64,000 nucleotides of DNA from Halodesulfurarchaeum sp. HSR-GB (GTDB lineage: Archaea; Halobacteriota; Halobacteria; Halobacteriales; Halobacteriaceae): contig NZ_JAVKGN010000001.1 in assembly GCF_031432215.1 (NCBI RefSeq), positions 1,231,421 through 1,295,420 on the forward strand, read 5' to 3'. The notes below the pieces were generated by a model that did not search any database, was not told where the DNA came from, and saw nothing but the letters and a program-made list of their open reading frames with translations. Positions 34,817 through 43,101 of this stretch are shown in pieces; position 1 is the first letter of the stretch, and every line of letters starts with the position of its first letter. Made by a program: the position numbers and the translations under genes.

Positions 34817-34879
34817 CGTTTTAAGTGGATTATCCTCCCAAAACAGGGCATGGAACACAACGTGAGGTGGCCCCCGTGA
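34817..34879 (+). other. promoter and 9-residue leaderless leader ORF
   Basis: GTTTTAAG near 34818-34825 is a TATA box. At 34850, the expected transcript start, an ATG opens MEHNVRWPP, whose TGA (34877-34879) overlaps the GTG start of the next gene (34876-34878). GAGGTG, a good anti-16S match, lies 7 bases before that GTG. The arrangement suggests a leaderless mini-ORF followed by reinitiation. Confidence 0.45.
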
Positions 34880-36339
34880 ACGAGGAAACAGTCGTCGTGA
34901 CCGACGGCGTCACGGTGACCAAGTCCTTCGACGCCGAGGAGTTCCCGGTCCCCGCCGTGACCTTCGCGGTCGAGTCGACCCGGACGGAGCCGGTCGAGTT
35001 GACGATTACGGATACGATCCCCGAGGACTTCGGGATCGAGCAGATCGGGTTCCACCCTGAGTACGGGAGCGAGGACTGGACTGCCACCGGGAATGGTGAA
35101 GTCCGATTCGAACGCACCGTCGAATCGGACGCGAGTTTCACCACGCTCTATGGTATCAGAATGGCCGCCGACACCGAGCCGACACGCTTCCTCGAAAAGC
35201 CGACTGTCGAGGTGAACGCAGGCACTCCGGCGGACGGCTCCGAACCGGAACCTGAAGCGGAGGCGGAGATGGAGGCAGACGGCGTCGTCCCTGCCGAGAG
35301 CTCCGAACTCGTCAGGGAGTTGGCCCGGGGGGATCGAGAGAGCGTCCCTGGACTGGCCGAGGAGACCACCGGTGACGAACCTGGCGAGAAATCCGGGGAC
35401 GAACCCGGCACGGAACCAGTCGAAGCCGAGGAAGCGGCCCGCAGGACGGTTGCTGGACTGATCGAGGAGACCGTCGCGGAATCCGAGGCCGCCCCGGCGG
35501 AGATGTGGGCGGAGGCTGACGAGACTGAGTCAGAAGCTGATTCGGACGAGACCGACCCCGAAACTACCGCCGGCGAGACCGACCCGGAGACGGATACGGC
35601 GGCCCAGACGGACGACGTCGAACCGACAGCCGAGACGGCGGACGAACCGACCGAAACGTCGGCCCCGGACGAGGGCCTCGAGGCGACTGTCCCCGAGGAA
35701 CCGACTCAGCCGGCGGCGGACGCCGACGCGGAACCAGTGGAAGCCGACGCCGCCGCGGACCAACCCACCGACCCTACCCCCGAAACACCAATGGAGCCCG
35801 AGACAGAAACCGAGTCGATCGCCACCGCGCTCGCCGAAGAGATCGAGGCCGGAACCGTCGACCAGGACGCTTTGGCGACGATCCGCGAGGCGGTCCGGAC
35901 CGAGTCGCCGAGCGATCGCGTTCGGATCGAACACCTCCAGACCCGGCTCTCGGACCTGGAGGCCTACTCGGATGCCTTAGAAGAGTTCATCGACGACAAC
36001 GGCGGCGCACAGCAGGTACTCTCGGACCTGGAGGCAGAAATCAACTCCCTGGGCGCGGACCTGGCTCACGTGGAGGAGCGACTCGATGTGGCCGAGACTG
36101 ACCGGGACACGATGAACGAGCACCTGGAGAACCTCACGGACACCGTCGAGGCCATCGCCGGCGTGGCCGAGCAGATCGAACGGTTGCGTGGAGATCTCGA
36201 GGCGCTCGACGAACGGGTCGATGAGGTGGAGTCCACGCAACTCGAACTCGAATCCCTGTCCGAGCAGGTCGACGCCCTCGAAGCGGAACTCGAGGCCGTC
36301 CAGGAGTGGCGTGACCAGCTTTCGGACGTCTTCGGGTGA
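34876..36339 (+). CDS. large acidic protein with N-terminal beta domain and C-terminal coiled coil
   Basis: 487 residues in three parts. Residues ~1-105 form a beta-rich domain (VVVTDGVTVTKSFDAEEFPVPAVTF; FEVTIEDTIPEDFGIEQIGFH-like pattern). About 105-315 is Glu/Asp/Thr/Pro-rich low-complexity sequence with repeated ETDPET-like units. About 330-487 is coiled coil (LADLEAYSDALEEFIDDNGGA to the end). No membrane segment is visible. It is not a recognised family. Its place between cheW and the transducer suggests a structural role at the taxis or archaellum pole. The GTG start is supported by GAGGTG. Confidence 0.72.
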   Translation: MNEETVVVTDGVTVTKSFDAEEFPVPAVTFAVESTRTEPVELTITDTIPEDFGIEQIGFHPEYGSEDWTATGNGEVRFERTVESDASFTTLYGIRMAADTEPTRFLEKPTVEVNAGTPADGSEPEPEAEAEMEADGVVPAESSELVRELARGDRESVPGLAEETTGDEPGEKSGDEPGTEPVEAEEAARRTVAGLIEETVAESEAAPAEMWAEADETESEADSDETDPETTAGETDPETDTAAQTDDVEPTAETADEPTETSAPDEGLEATVPEEPTQPAADADAEPVEADAAADQPTDPTPETPMEPETETESIATALAEEIEAGTVDQDALATIREAVRTESPSDRVRIEHLQTRLSDLEAYSDALEEFIDDNGGAQQVLSDLEAEINSLGADLAHVEERLDVAETDRDTMNEHLENLTDTVEAIAGVAEQIERLRGDLEALDERVDEVESTQLELESLSEQVDALEAELEAVQEWRDQLSDVFG

Positions 36340-36347
36340 CTGAGTCG

Positions 36348-37133
36348 ATGACCACGGTCCAGATCTTGATGGACGACCGGGTCGTCGGGACCCGACCGAT
36401 GGGTTTGCGGGCCGAACACGGTTTTGCAGCGGTCGTTGGGGACGTGCTCTTCGACACGGGTCAGACCGGCGAAGCCGTCGAAAACGCCCGTCGGCTCGGG
36501 CTGGAGACGAGCTACGAGCAGATCGTATTGAGCCATGGTCACTACGATCACACCGGCGGCTTGCCGGCGTTTCTCGACGGAGCCGAAACCGTGTACGCCC
36601 ATCCCGATGCGTTCGATCCGAAGTTCCAGGACGGGACGTACATCGGGCTCCCGTATCGGCGGGCGCGACTGGCAGCCGACGTCGAAATCCACACCCACGA
36701 AGGGCCGGTCGAGGTCGCCCCAGGAATTCACGCCCTCGGGGAGGTCCCTCGCCCCCATCCCGACAATCCGCTCGGGACGACGGTTCGTTCGGACGGCTCC
36801 CGCGTGGCCGACCAGATCGCGGACGACCAGTCACTGGCGGTGGAGATGGCGAATGGTACCGCGCTCGTCTGTGGCTGCTGTCACGCGGGGTTGCGGAACA
36901 CGATCGAACACGCAGAAGCGGTGACCGGCGAGCAAGTTCGGGCCGTCATCGGCGGGACACACCTGGTCGGATCGAGCCCCGCGGAGATCCGGGAGATCGC
37001 CGACTGGATCGGCGATCGACTCGATCTCTTCGCGCCCTCTCACTGCACCGGTCACGTGGGCGAGCGGATCTTCGCCGAGCGGTTCTCCGAAGCCTACGAG
37101 CACGTGGGTGTCGGGTCCACGATCGAGGTCTGA
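36348..37133 (+). CDS. MBL-fold metallo-hydrolase (dihydropterin-synthase-like)
   Basis: 261 residues. The metal site HGHYDHTGG and later CGCCHAGLRNTIEH, GGTHLVGSS and APSHCTGHVGE match the MBL subgroup that includes the archaeal beta-ribofuranosylaminobenzene phosphate/7,8-dihydropterin-like enzymes. The real substrate is uncertain. An alternative GTG start at 36336 overlaps the preceding stop (GTGA). Its link to the surrounding taxis genes is unclear. Confidence 0.87.
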   Translation: MTTVQILMDDRVVGTRPMGLRAEHGFAAVVGDVLFDTGQTGEAVENARRLGLETSYEQIVLSHGHYDHTGGLPAFLDGAETVYAHPDAFDPKFQDGTYIGLPYRRARLAADVEIHTHEGPVEVAPGIHALGEVPRPHPDNPLGTTVRSDGSRVADQIADDQSLAVEMANGTALVCGCCHAGLRNTIEHAEAVTGEQVRAVIGGTHLVGSSPAEIREIADWIGDRLDLFAPSHCTGHVGERIFAERFSEAYEHVGVGSTIEV

Positions 37134-39173
37134 TCAGCGCAGCCCAGCCGTTTCGAGGTACTCGTGGGCCACCACGCGGGGATGGCGTTTCCCGATATCG
37201 ACCTGTCTGACCAGCCGACGCATCTCCGAGACGTCCTCGAAGGTGGGTCCGATCCGGTTGAGAACGTCCATGACCTCGGGATGGGAGCGGACCAGGTCGT
37301 TTCGAACCAGCGGTGCCGGGTTGTAGATCGGGAAGAACTGTCGCCGGTCGTCGAGTTCCTCCAGGTCGTGGATGTCGATGAGGGCGTCCACGGTCAGCCC
37401 CATGGTCACATCGACCGTCGACCGGCCGATCATCTCGTAGCGCTCCTCCGAGGCGTCGATCGTCTCTGTTCGCTCCCAGACTGCATCCTGAACCTCGGGC
37501 TCGAAACCGTGGGTCTCAAGCAGGCCGCGCCAGCCGTCGTCCCGGTCCCGGAAGTCCGGCCCGACGACGGCGTTGAGCTCGCCGTCGTGGTCGTTGGCGT
37601 AGGTCGCCAGGTCGTCCAGGGAGTGAACACCCGTCTCCTCACACCAGACCCGGGGCGCGAGGATGCCGTAGGTGTTGTTGTGAGTCGCCCGCTCGCCGTA
37701 CGTGAGTTGGTAGGTCGACTCGATTCCCTGCTTGGCCGTCTCGTAGAGCTTGTGGGTGTCCGTAATGGACTCGGTTCGGTCGAGGAACTCCCCGTAGATC
37801 GTGCCGGTGTACTCCCAGTAAAGGTCCAGATCGCCGTTCCGTAGCTGTCGGAAGTTCTCCTCGGTGACACCGGTCCCCACCTGATCGACCGGCGAGAGGT
37901 CGGTTTCGGCTTCGAGGAGTTCGTAGGCGAGATAGGCGAGGATCTTGTTCGCGGTGAAGGGCTTGGAGCCGATGACGATCGGGGTGGACTCGGCCGCCGC
38001 GACACTCTCGCGGGTCTCCGAGTCGAGCGTTGTGACCCCCTGGACGTTCCGGTACTCGTACCCGCCGAGTTGCTCTTCGAGCACGGTCGCCTGCGCGGAG
38101 AGGGTCTTCACGTCGTGACCGATCGCGGCGAACTCGCCCTCCTGGGACTCCATGGCCTGGACGACGCTGTCGGTCTCGTCGGTGGTCTGCTGGGCGAGGT
38201 CGTAGAGTTCGTCGGCCATCTGTGAGACCTGCTGGGCCGCTTCTGCCTGTTCGGCGGTCGCGTCGTTGATCTCCTGAACCCCGACGTTGGTCTCCGTGGC
38301 CTGCTCGGCGATCTGCTCCAGTGACTGGAGGGCTCCCTCGACGGTCTCGATCCCGCTGGAGACGTTCTCGGCCGTCGCGTCGAGTTCTGCCGCGGTGTCC
38401 TCGGCGTGGCTGTGAACGTCGGTCAGCAGGCTCCCGATCTCGTCGGTCGCCTCCTGGGTCTCCTCCGCGAGGGACTTGATCTCCTCGGCGACCACAGCAA
38501 AGCCGTCCCCGGCCTCGCCCGCCCGGGCGGCCTCGATGGAGGCGTTCAGCGCGAGCAGGTTGGTCTGATCGGCGATGTCAGCGATGAACTCGACGACTTC
38601 GTCGATCTCGGCGGTCTGATCCGTGAGGTGTTCGGCGGTCTCACGGGCCCCGGAGACGCCCGTTTCGATCTGATCGAGTTCCTCAACGGCCCGCTCGGCG
38701 GCCTGGCCGCCTTCTTCGCCACGCTCGGCCATCCGCTCGGACTGATCGGCCACGTCGTCGGCCGTCGCAGTGACCTCCTCGATGGTTGCCGAGACGTTTG
38801 CCATCTCCGCGGAGACGGCCTCGACGTTGGCCTCCTGTTCGTCGGTGGCGTCGCTGATCGTCTCGGTCGACTGGCGGACGACCTGGCTCTCCTGGCGGAC
38901 GTCCTCGATGCCGCGGGTCGCCTCCTGGCTCGTGTCGGTGACGTCCCCGGCAAAGCGGTCCACGGTCGCGAAGGTGTGTTCGAGGGATTCGGCGACAGTA
39001 TCCAGCAGCGATACCGTCTCGGCGAGTTCCGGATCGTCCGGCGAGACGGTCGGTCGGGCCGTGAAGTCTCCCTCGGCCATGGCCCGGAGTACGGACTGGA
39101 TCTCGCCGATCGCTTCGTGTCGGTCGTCCCTGGGCTCCTCCCGGTCGGTGTCTGTCGTTGATGTCGCGTTCAT
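37134..39173 (-). CDS. htr: cytoplasmic transducer (MCP) fused to an OpuAC-type binding domain
   Basis: 679 residues, with no signal peptide and no hydrophobic span anywhere. Residues ~20-75 are HAMP-like ([20 protein letters not shown]). About 80-370 is a methyl-accepting signalling domain with the conserved tip [21 protein letters not shown]. About 398-679 is a substrate-binding protein domain of the glycine-betaine type ([59 protein letters not shown]). Domain order is the reverse of membrane receptors: the sensor is C-terminal. It would sense a cytoplasmic osmolyte or quaternary amine. The cheW2 gene lies 9 bases upstream. Confidence 0.9.
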   Translation of the reverse strand: MNATSTTDTDREEPRDDRHEAIGEIQSVLRAMAEGDFTARPTVSPDDPELAETVSLLDTVAESLEHTFATVDRFAGDVTDTSQEATRGIEDVRQESQVVRQSTETISDATDEQEANVEAVSAEMANVSATIEEVTATADDVADQSERMAERGEEGGQAAERAVEELDQIETGVSGARETAEHLTDQTAEIDEVVEFIADIADQTNLLALNASIEAARAGEAGDGFAVVAEEIKSLAEETQEATDEIGSLLTDVHSHAEDTAAELDATAENVSSGIETVEGALQSLEQIAEQATETNVGVQEINDATAEQAEAAQQVSQMADELYDLAQQTTDETDSVVQAMESQEGEFAAIGHDVKTLSAQATVLEEQLGGYEYRNVQGVTTLDSETRESVAAAESTPIVIGSKPFTANKILAYLAYELLEAETDLSPVDQVGTGVTEENFRQLRNGDLDLYWEYTGTIYGEFLDRTESITDTHKLYETAKQGIESTYQLTYGERATHNNTYGILAPRVWCEETGVHSLDDLATYANDHDGELNAVVGPDFRDRDDGWRGLLETHGFEPEVQDAVWERTETIDASEERYEMIGRSTVDVTMGLTVDALIDIHDLEELDDRRQFFPIYNPAPLVRNDLVRSHPEVMDVLNRIGPTFEDVSEMRRLVRQVDIGKRHPRVVAHEYLETAGLR

Positions 39174-39182
39174 GTGTGTCTT

Positions 39183-39584
39183 TCAACCGAGTAGCGCCGA
39201 CGGCTCGACCCAGACCACGAACCGATCATCCACTCTGATGACTCCGCGTGTGGTCGCCGAACTGGTCGACTCGTCGACGCCTGCCGACGTGACCGACAGC
39301 ACCTGGTGAACGTCGTCGATGAGGAGGCCGGTCCCGTCTTCGTCCGCCAGGACGACGATCCGCTGGCCGCTGGTGGTCGCATCCAGATCCAGGGCGACCG
39401 TCGGATCGACGATCGTGGTCGTCTCTCCGCGGAGGTCCACGACACCCTCGACTTCCGGAGCCGCGTTCGGGACGGCCGTGATCTCCTCGTCGGCGTCGAC
39501 GATCTCTTCGACCTGTGTGATGTCGATGCAATATCGGTCGTCTCCCAGCGAAAATTCGAGGACACTTGTATCTTCGTTACTCAT
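39183..39584 (-). CDS. cheW2: chemotaxis coupling protein CheW (2)
   Basis: 133 residues, a compact CheW (LEFSLGDDRYCIDITQVEEIVD; VEGVVDLRGETTTIVDP; RGVIRVDDRFVVWVEP). It is in one operon with the soluble transducer, 9 bases apart, so it is probably its dedicated coupler to CheA. A CCTTATTC box about 26-30 bases before the ATG at 39584 favours that start; an in-frame ATG 15 bases earlier is possible. Confidence 0.94.
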   Translation of the reverse strand: MSNEDTSVLEFSLGDDRYCIDITQVEEIVDADEEITAVPNAAPEVEGVVDLRGETTTIVDPTVALDLDATTSGQRIVVLADEDGTGLLIDDVHQVLSVTSAGVDESTSSATTRGVIRVDDRFVVWVEPSALLG

Positions 39585-39712
39585 TATCAATCTGCTCATA
39601 CCGGAACCGAATAAGGATTGGGGCTTGGGCCGTTGACTGGTAACTGTCAGCACATTTTCCCACGGAATAACGCCGGTACTCTTTTGCCACCCCCATGATT
39701 TGTCGTCAAGTG

Positions 39713-40054
39713 ATGGATCCGGAGGCGGTGTTGCGTGTCCTTGGAAACAAGTACAACGCCCAGATACTTCGGGCAACCCACAAGCCGAAGTCCGCACAGG
39801 ACCTTTCGGAGGAACTAGATATTCCGATCGCAACCTCCTATCGCCGAATCGAGGAGCTGCAGGACCACGATTTGCTGGCCCTCGAGGGCCAGGAGTTCTC
39901 GGATGAGGGTCGTCGGACCAAAGTCTACCGTCGCAAGATCGACGAGATTGCGGTTTCCTTCGGGAACGGTGACTGCGAACTGGATCTGACCCGGCGGACG
40001 GAGGCCAAAAACAACCTCGTCGACGTGTGGTCGGATTTACGCGACCAGGCCTGA
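39713..40054 (+). CDS. ArsR-like winged-helix regulator
   Basis: 113 residues. The sequence LRVLGNKYNAQILRATHKPKSAQDLSEELDIPIATSYRRIEELQDHDLLAL is a winged helix of the ArsR/HTH_20 type; the recognition helix is IPIATSYRRI. No metal-site Cys pair is seen. A start at 39695 would add six residues. It lies just upstream of a small membrane protein gene and may act with it. It sits amid taxis genes, so control of motility is possible but unproven. Confidence 0.8.
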   Translation: MDPEAVLRVLGNKYNAQILRATHKPKSAQDLSEELDIPIATSYRRIEELQDHDLLALEGQEFSDEGRRTKVYRRKIDEIAVSFGNGDCELDLTRRTEAKNNLVDVWSDLRDQA

Positions 40055-40118
40055 TTATTGAAAATTGAAATCGGCGGGCAAAATTTAAGTGCCAGTTCCA
40101 GGGACTTCAGCGTGTACC

Positions 40119-40409
40119 GTGGCCCCCATAACACTTATCGAGGCCCTCTATGCCGTCTTCAGCGGGACACTCGCCCTCGCTGGTCTCTCGGTCGTCGCGC
40201 TCGCCATTCAGGCCTACGCCGACATCCGACAGCCCGCGATGCTCCACCTGTCGATCGGGTTCGTCCTCATCGTCGCCGCCGCGCTTGGGACGACAATCAG
40301 TACGTTCCTCGGCGATTACTCACACGTGGTTGGTCTCCTGACGGTCAACTACGCCATCACGACCGTTGGGTTTCTCTTCGTCATGTACAGCATCGTCTCG
40401 CGCAACTAA
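40119..40409 (+). CDS. small three-span membrane protein (DUF7521-like)
   Basis: 96 residues with three hydrophobic helices (IEALYAVFSGTLALAGLSVVALAI; MLHLSIGFVLIVAAALGTTI; VGLLTVNYAITTVGFLFVMYSI). Haloarchaeal genomes often pair such proteins with a winged-helix gene, as here. The GTG at 40119 follows an AATTTAAG box by about 30 bases and fits a leaderless start. The pair may be a membrane-linked transcription switch, which is inference. Confidence 0.72.
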   Translation: MAPITLIEALYAVFSGTLALAGLSVVALAIQAYADIRQPAMLHLSIGFVLIVAAALGTTISTFLGDYSHVVGLLTVNYAITTVGFLFVMYSIVSRN

Positions 40410-40410
40410 T

Positions 40411-41358
40411 TCATCGTCCGAACCAGGACCGGACCCGACCGAGAAGCTGGGTTCGATCCGCTTCGTTTTCGAGTCCGGCTTCGTCGATGAGCGTCTCGAG
40501 TGGGACTTCCATGACCGGACCGGGTTCCTCGTCGATCTCCGCCCCACTTTCTGGATCGACCCACTCGAATCCACCGGGATCCCTCGGTGAGTCCTCGCCG
40601 AATTCAAGTGTCTCCGCGAGCGAAGCCGCGAGGCGTCTGTAGGCGACGGCTGCCGGCGTGGACTCGTTCTCGAAGACGACTGGAACGCCCGTTCGAATGC
40701 TCCTTTGAACTTCGCTGTCGGCCGGGACGCTGACCGTCACCGAGCCGGTGGTTCCGAGGGCCGTCGCGAGTCCCTCCACGTCGTCGAAGGAACCGGAGCC
40801 CGTCCCAGTGAGGACAGCCCCGACGACGGGCACTTCCAGCCGCTCGACGAGTTCGCCCGTCTTGGACGCGTCGGTCAGGGAGTGCAGTTCCGCGGTCGTG
40901 ACCAGGAGGACGCCGTCTGCTACATCGAGCGCCGCAGCGACGTCGTCGCTCAACCCGGCCCCGGCGTCGAGGACGACCACGTCGAACGCCGATTTGAGTT
41001 GGGCGATAATCGCTTCGAGGGAGTCCGTTCCCGCGTCGGCGTACTCGCGCAGGTCGGTCGCCCCAGGAACGACCGTGAGCCCGCGAGCCTCGTGAAGCGC
41101 GGCGGAAAGCGGGGCTCGCTCGGCGAGTACGTCGTGGATCGTCGCTTCGGGCTGGGTGAGCCCAACCATCGCGCCCAGATTCGCCATCCCCAGATCGACG
41201 TCCACGACCGCGACGCGGTAGTCCCCGGCGAGGGCCGCACCGAGGTTCACCGCCGTCGTCGTCTTGCCGACGCCACCCTTCCCGGAGGCGACCGCGAGGG
41301 CGTAGCCTTCGGCGTCCGCGCCCGGCATGCTGTCCTGTGTTTTCCGTGTTCCATACAT
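40411..41358 (-). CDS. MinD/ParA-family ATPase beside the archaellum genes
   Basis: 315 residues. The deviant Walker A ASGKGGVGKTTTAVNLG, DVDLGMANLGAM and VVVLDAGAGLSDD are typical of MinD/FlhG-like ATPases. It lacks a clear C-terminal membrane-targeting amphipathic helix, though the end LLGRVRSWFGR could bind membrane. It is 17 bases after arlJ on the same strand and likely co-transcribed. In Haloferax a MinD homologue places archaella and chemoreceptor arrays at the poles, and this gene is a positional candidate for such a role. Confidence 0.87.
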   Translation of the reverse strand: MYGTRKTQDSMPGADAEGYALAVASGKGGVGKTTTAVNLGAALAGDYRVAVVDVDLGMANLGAMVGLTQPEATIHDVLAERAPLSAALHEARGLTVVPGATDLREYADAGTDSLEAIIAQLKSAFDVVVLDAGAGLSDDVAAALDVADGVLLVTTAELHSLTDASKTGELVERLEVPVVGAVLTGTGSGSFDDVEGLATALGTTGSVTVSVPADSEVQRSIRTGVPVVFENESTPAAVAYRRLAASLAETLEFGEDSPRDPGGFEWVDPESGAEIDEEPGPVMEVPLETLIDEAGLENEADRTQLLGRVRSWFGR

Positions 41359-41375
41359 AAGTGTGCCTGCTGCGA

Positions 41376-43100
41376 TCAGATCCCCAACAGGGTGCCAACG
41401 AGTTCCAGCGTTCCGGCTCCGATGATCGCGGTCAACCACGTGAGTGCCACGAAGTGCATGTACGCGTTCACCGTGTGTCCGCCATCGACGACCCGGACCA
41501 TGAAAGCGGAGATGAGGGCGTTGATCAACACGGTCAGGGTGAGCAGGTACTCGATCAGGTCGACGTCGTACACCTCCGTGTGGATGAGCGAGTCGAAGTC
41601 GAAACTCCCCGTCGAGGCGAGGCCGGCTGACAGCCCCGAGAGCTGATCGACGATCCCCAGCCCGATGAAGAAGGCAAACGTGGCCGCGGCGGAGATCCCA
41701 TAGAGGACACCGATCAGGGTCATCGTCGACTGGCTTCGGCGCTCTCTCAACTGGAGCACCTCGTTCATGTTCTCGCTTATAAGCTCCCCGAGATGTTTGG
41801 GATCCCCGCCCATCTGTCGTCCGACGAGGTACATCTCGCTGAACTTCTGGATGAGGTAGGAGTGGGCGTCGGCGGTGAAAAACCGCCAGGCCTCCTCGGG
41901 GGAGAGCCGCATTTTCAGGCGGGTGTAGAGATCATCGACGTTCTCGGTCAAGGGGCCGAAGTCCTTCTCGCGGAGCCCCTCCAAAACCGCCGTCGTGGTG
42001 GTCTGCTGGGCGGTCTCGCTCGATCCGAGCGCGCGAATGAAACTCACGTACTCGCTGTCTCGATCTTTGATGTCTCCTTCCTCCTGTCGGGCGACCAACC
42101 CCGGGATCAGCAGCGGTGTCGTCGGGAATGCGGCGTAGATCGGCAGCGGCACGGCGTCTGGGTCGATCCCGGTCGCCCCGAGCATCACCGCGAGCGTGGC
42201 AGCGATCGCAAGGATGGACAGCGACCCACCCACGAGGACCGCCCGTCGCATGCGTCGCTCCGTGGGTGTCGTCCGATGGTCGGGCACGTGCCAGACCGGG
42301 TCCGTCGGCGAGACGGTGTAGATCGCGTAGAGAAAGCCCAGCTGAATGAACGAGTACATCACGACGACGGCCGAGACCGTGATCGTGGGGTCGGTCCCGG
42401 AGATGATCGGCAGCACGGTGCCAAAGACCAGCGCGAAGGTGACCGAGAGGATCATCGAGAGGTACAGGTCTTTCATGACCTCCAGGTTCTCCAGTTGGCC
42501 CTCGTAGATGGTCGTGTAGTTCTGGATGATCGCCGACTGCTCGCTCACCAGATAATTCGAGAGGCTCTCCCCGGCGTTGATCGTGTAGGAGAGCCGATCG
42601 AAGAAATCGGAGACTGCGTCGCTGGGGACTTTTTTCGCCCGCATCCGGCAGGCGTCGTCCAGGCTCTGGTTCCAGGTATCGACGAGCTGAACGATCCGAC
42701 GGGTCTCCTCGGAGAGCGGGCCGTAGTCGTCCGTGGCGGCGATCCGCCGGAAGACCTCTACCCGATCGATGTTCGTCGTCGAGAGCACCGTCATGTGGGT
42801 CACGTACAGATGAAAGACTTCCTCCATCCGCTTTCGACGCTGATCCAGTCGGAGTTTGGGGTAGATGAAGGCCGCCACGACGATCAAAAGCCCCAGCGCC
42901 GGCATGGGGAGCCGGACGAAAAGTGGCATCTCCAAAACGATCGCAGCCACGATCGTGAGCAGGAAGAAGAGGGCCCCGGGGAGGAGAATAGCCCCCACAT
43001 AGCGGGAGACCGGGATCTCCATCTGGCGGTAGGCGTCCCTGATGGACACGAGCAGGGTGGAGAGCTCGAAGGAAACGTCCGCCTCGGATTCAGTCGCCAT
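41376..43100 (-). CDS. arlJ: archaellum membrane platform protein ArlJ
   Basis: 574 residues, the FlaJ/TadC-type integral membrane anchor. It has paired N-terminal spans (YVGAILLPGALFFLLTIVAAIVLE), two cytoplasmic domains with the charged helices that contact ArlI (RMRAKKVPSDAVSDFFDRLSYTINAGESLSNYL; RQMGGDPKHLGELISENMNEVLQLRERR), and several spans after each. It starts two bases before the arlI stop. Confidence 0.94.
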   Translation of the reverse strand: MATESEADVSFELSTLLVSIRDAYRQMEIPVSRYVGAILLPGALFFLLTIVAAIVLEMPLFVRLPMPALGLLIVVAAFIYPKLRLDQRRKRMEEVFHLYVTHMTVLSTTNIDRVEVFRRIAATDDYGPLSEETRRIVQLVDTWNQSLDDACRMRAKKVPSDAVSDFFDRLSYTINAGESLSNYLVSEQSAIIQNYTTIYEGQLENLEVMKDLYLSMILSVTFALVFGTVLPIISGTDPTITVSAVVVMYSFIQLGFLYAIYTVSPTDPVWHVPDHRTTPTERRMRRAVLVGGSLSILAIAATLAVMLGATGIDPDAVPLPIYAAFPTTPLLIPGLVARQEEGDIKDRDSEYVSFIRALGSSETAQQTTTTAVLEGLREKDFGPLTENVDDLYTRLKMRLSPEEAWRFFTADAHSYLIQKFSEMYLVGRQMGGDPKHLGELISENMNEVLQLRERRSQSTMTLIGVLYGISAAATFAFFIGLGIVDQLSGLSAGLASTGSFDFDSLIHTEVYDVDLIEYLLTLTVLINALISAFMVRVVDGGHTVNAYMHFVALTWLTAIIGAGTLELVGTLLGI

Positions 43101-43101
43101 C

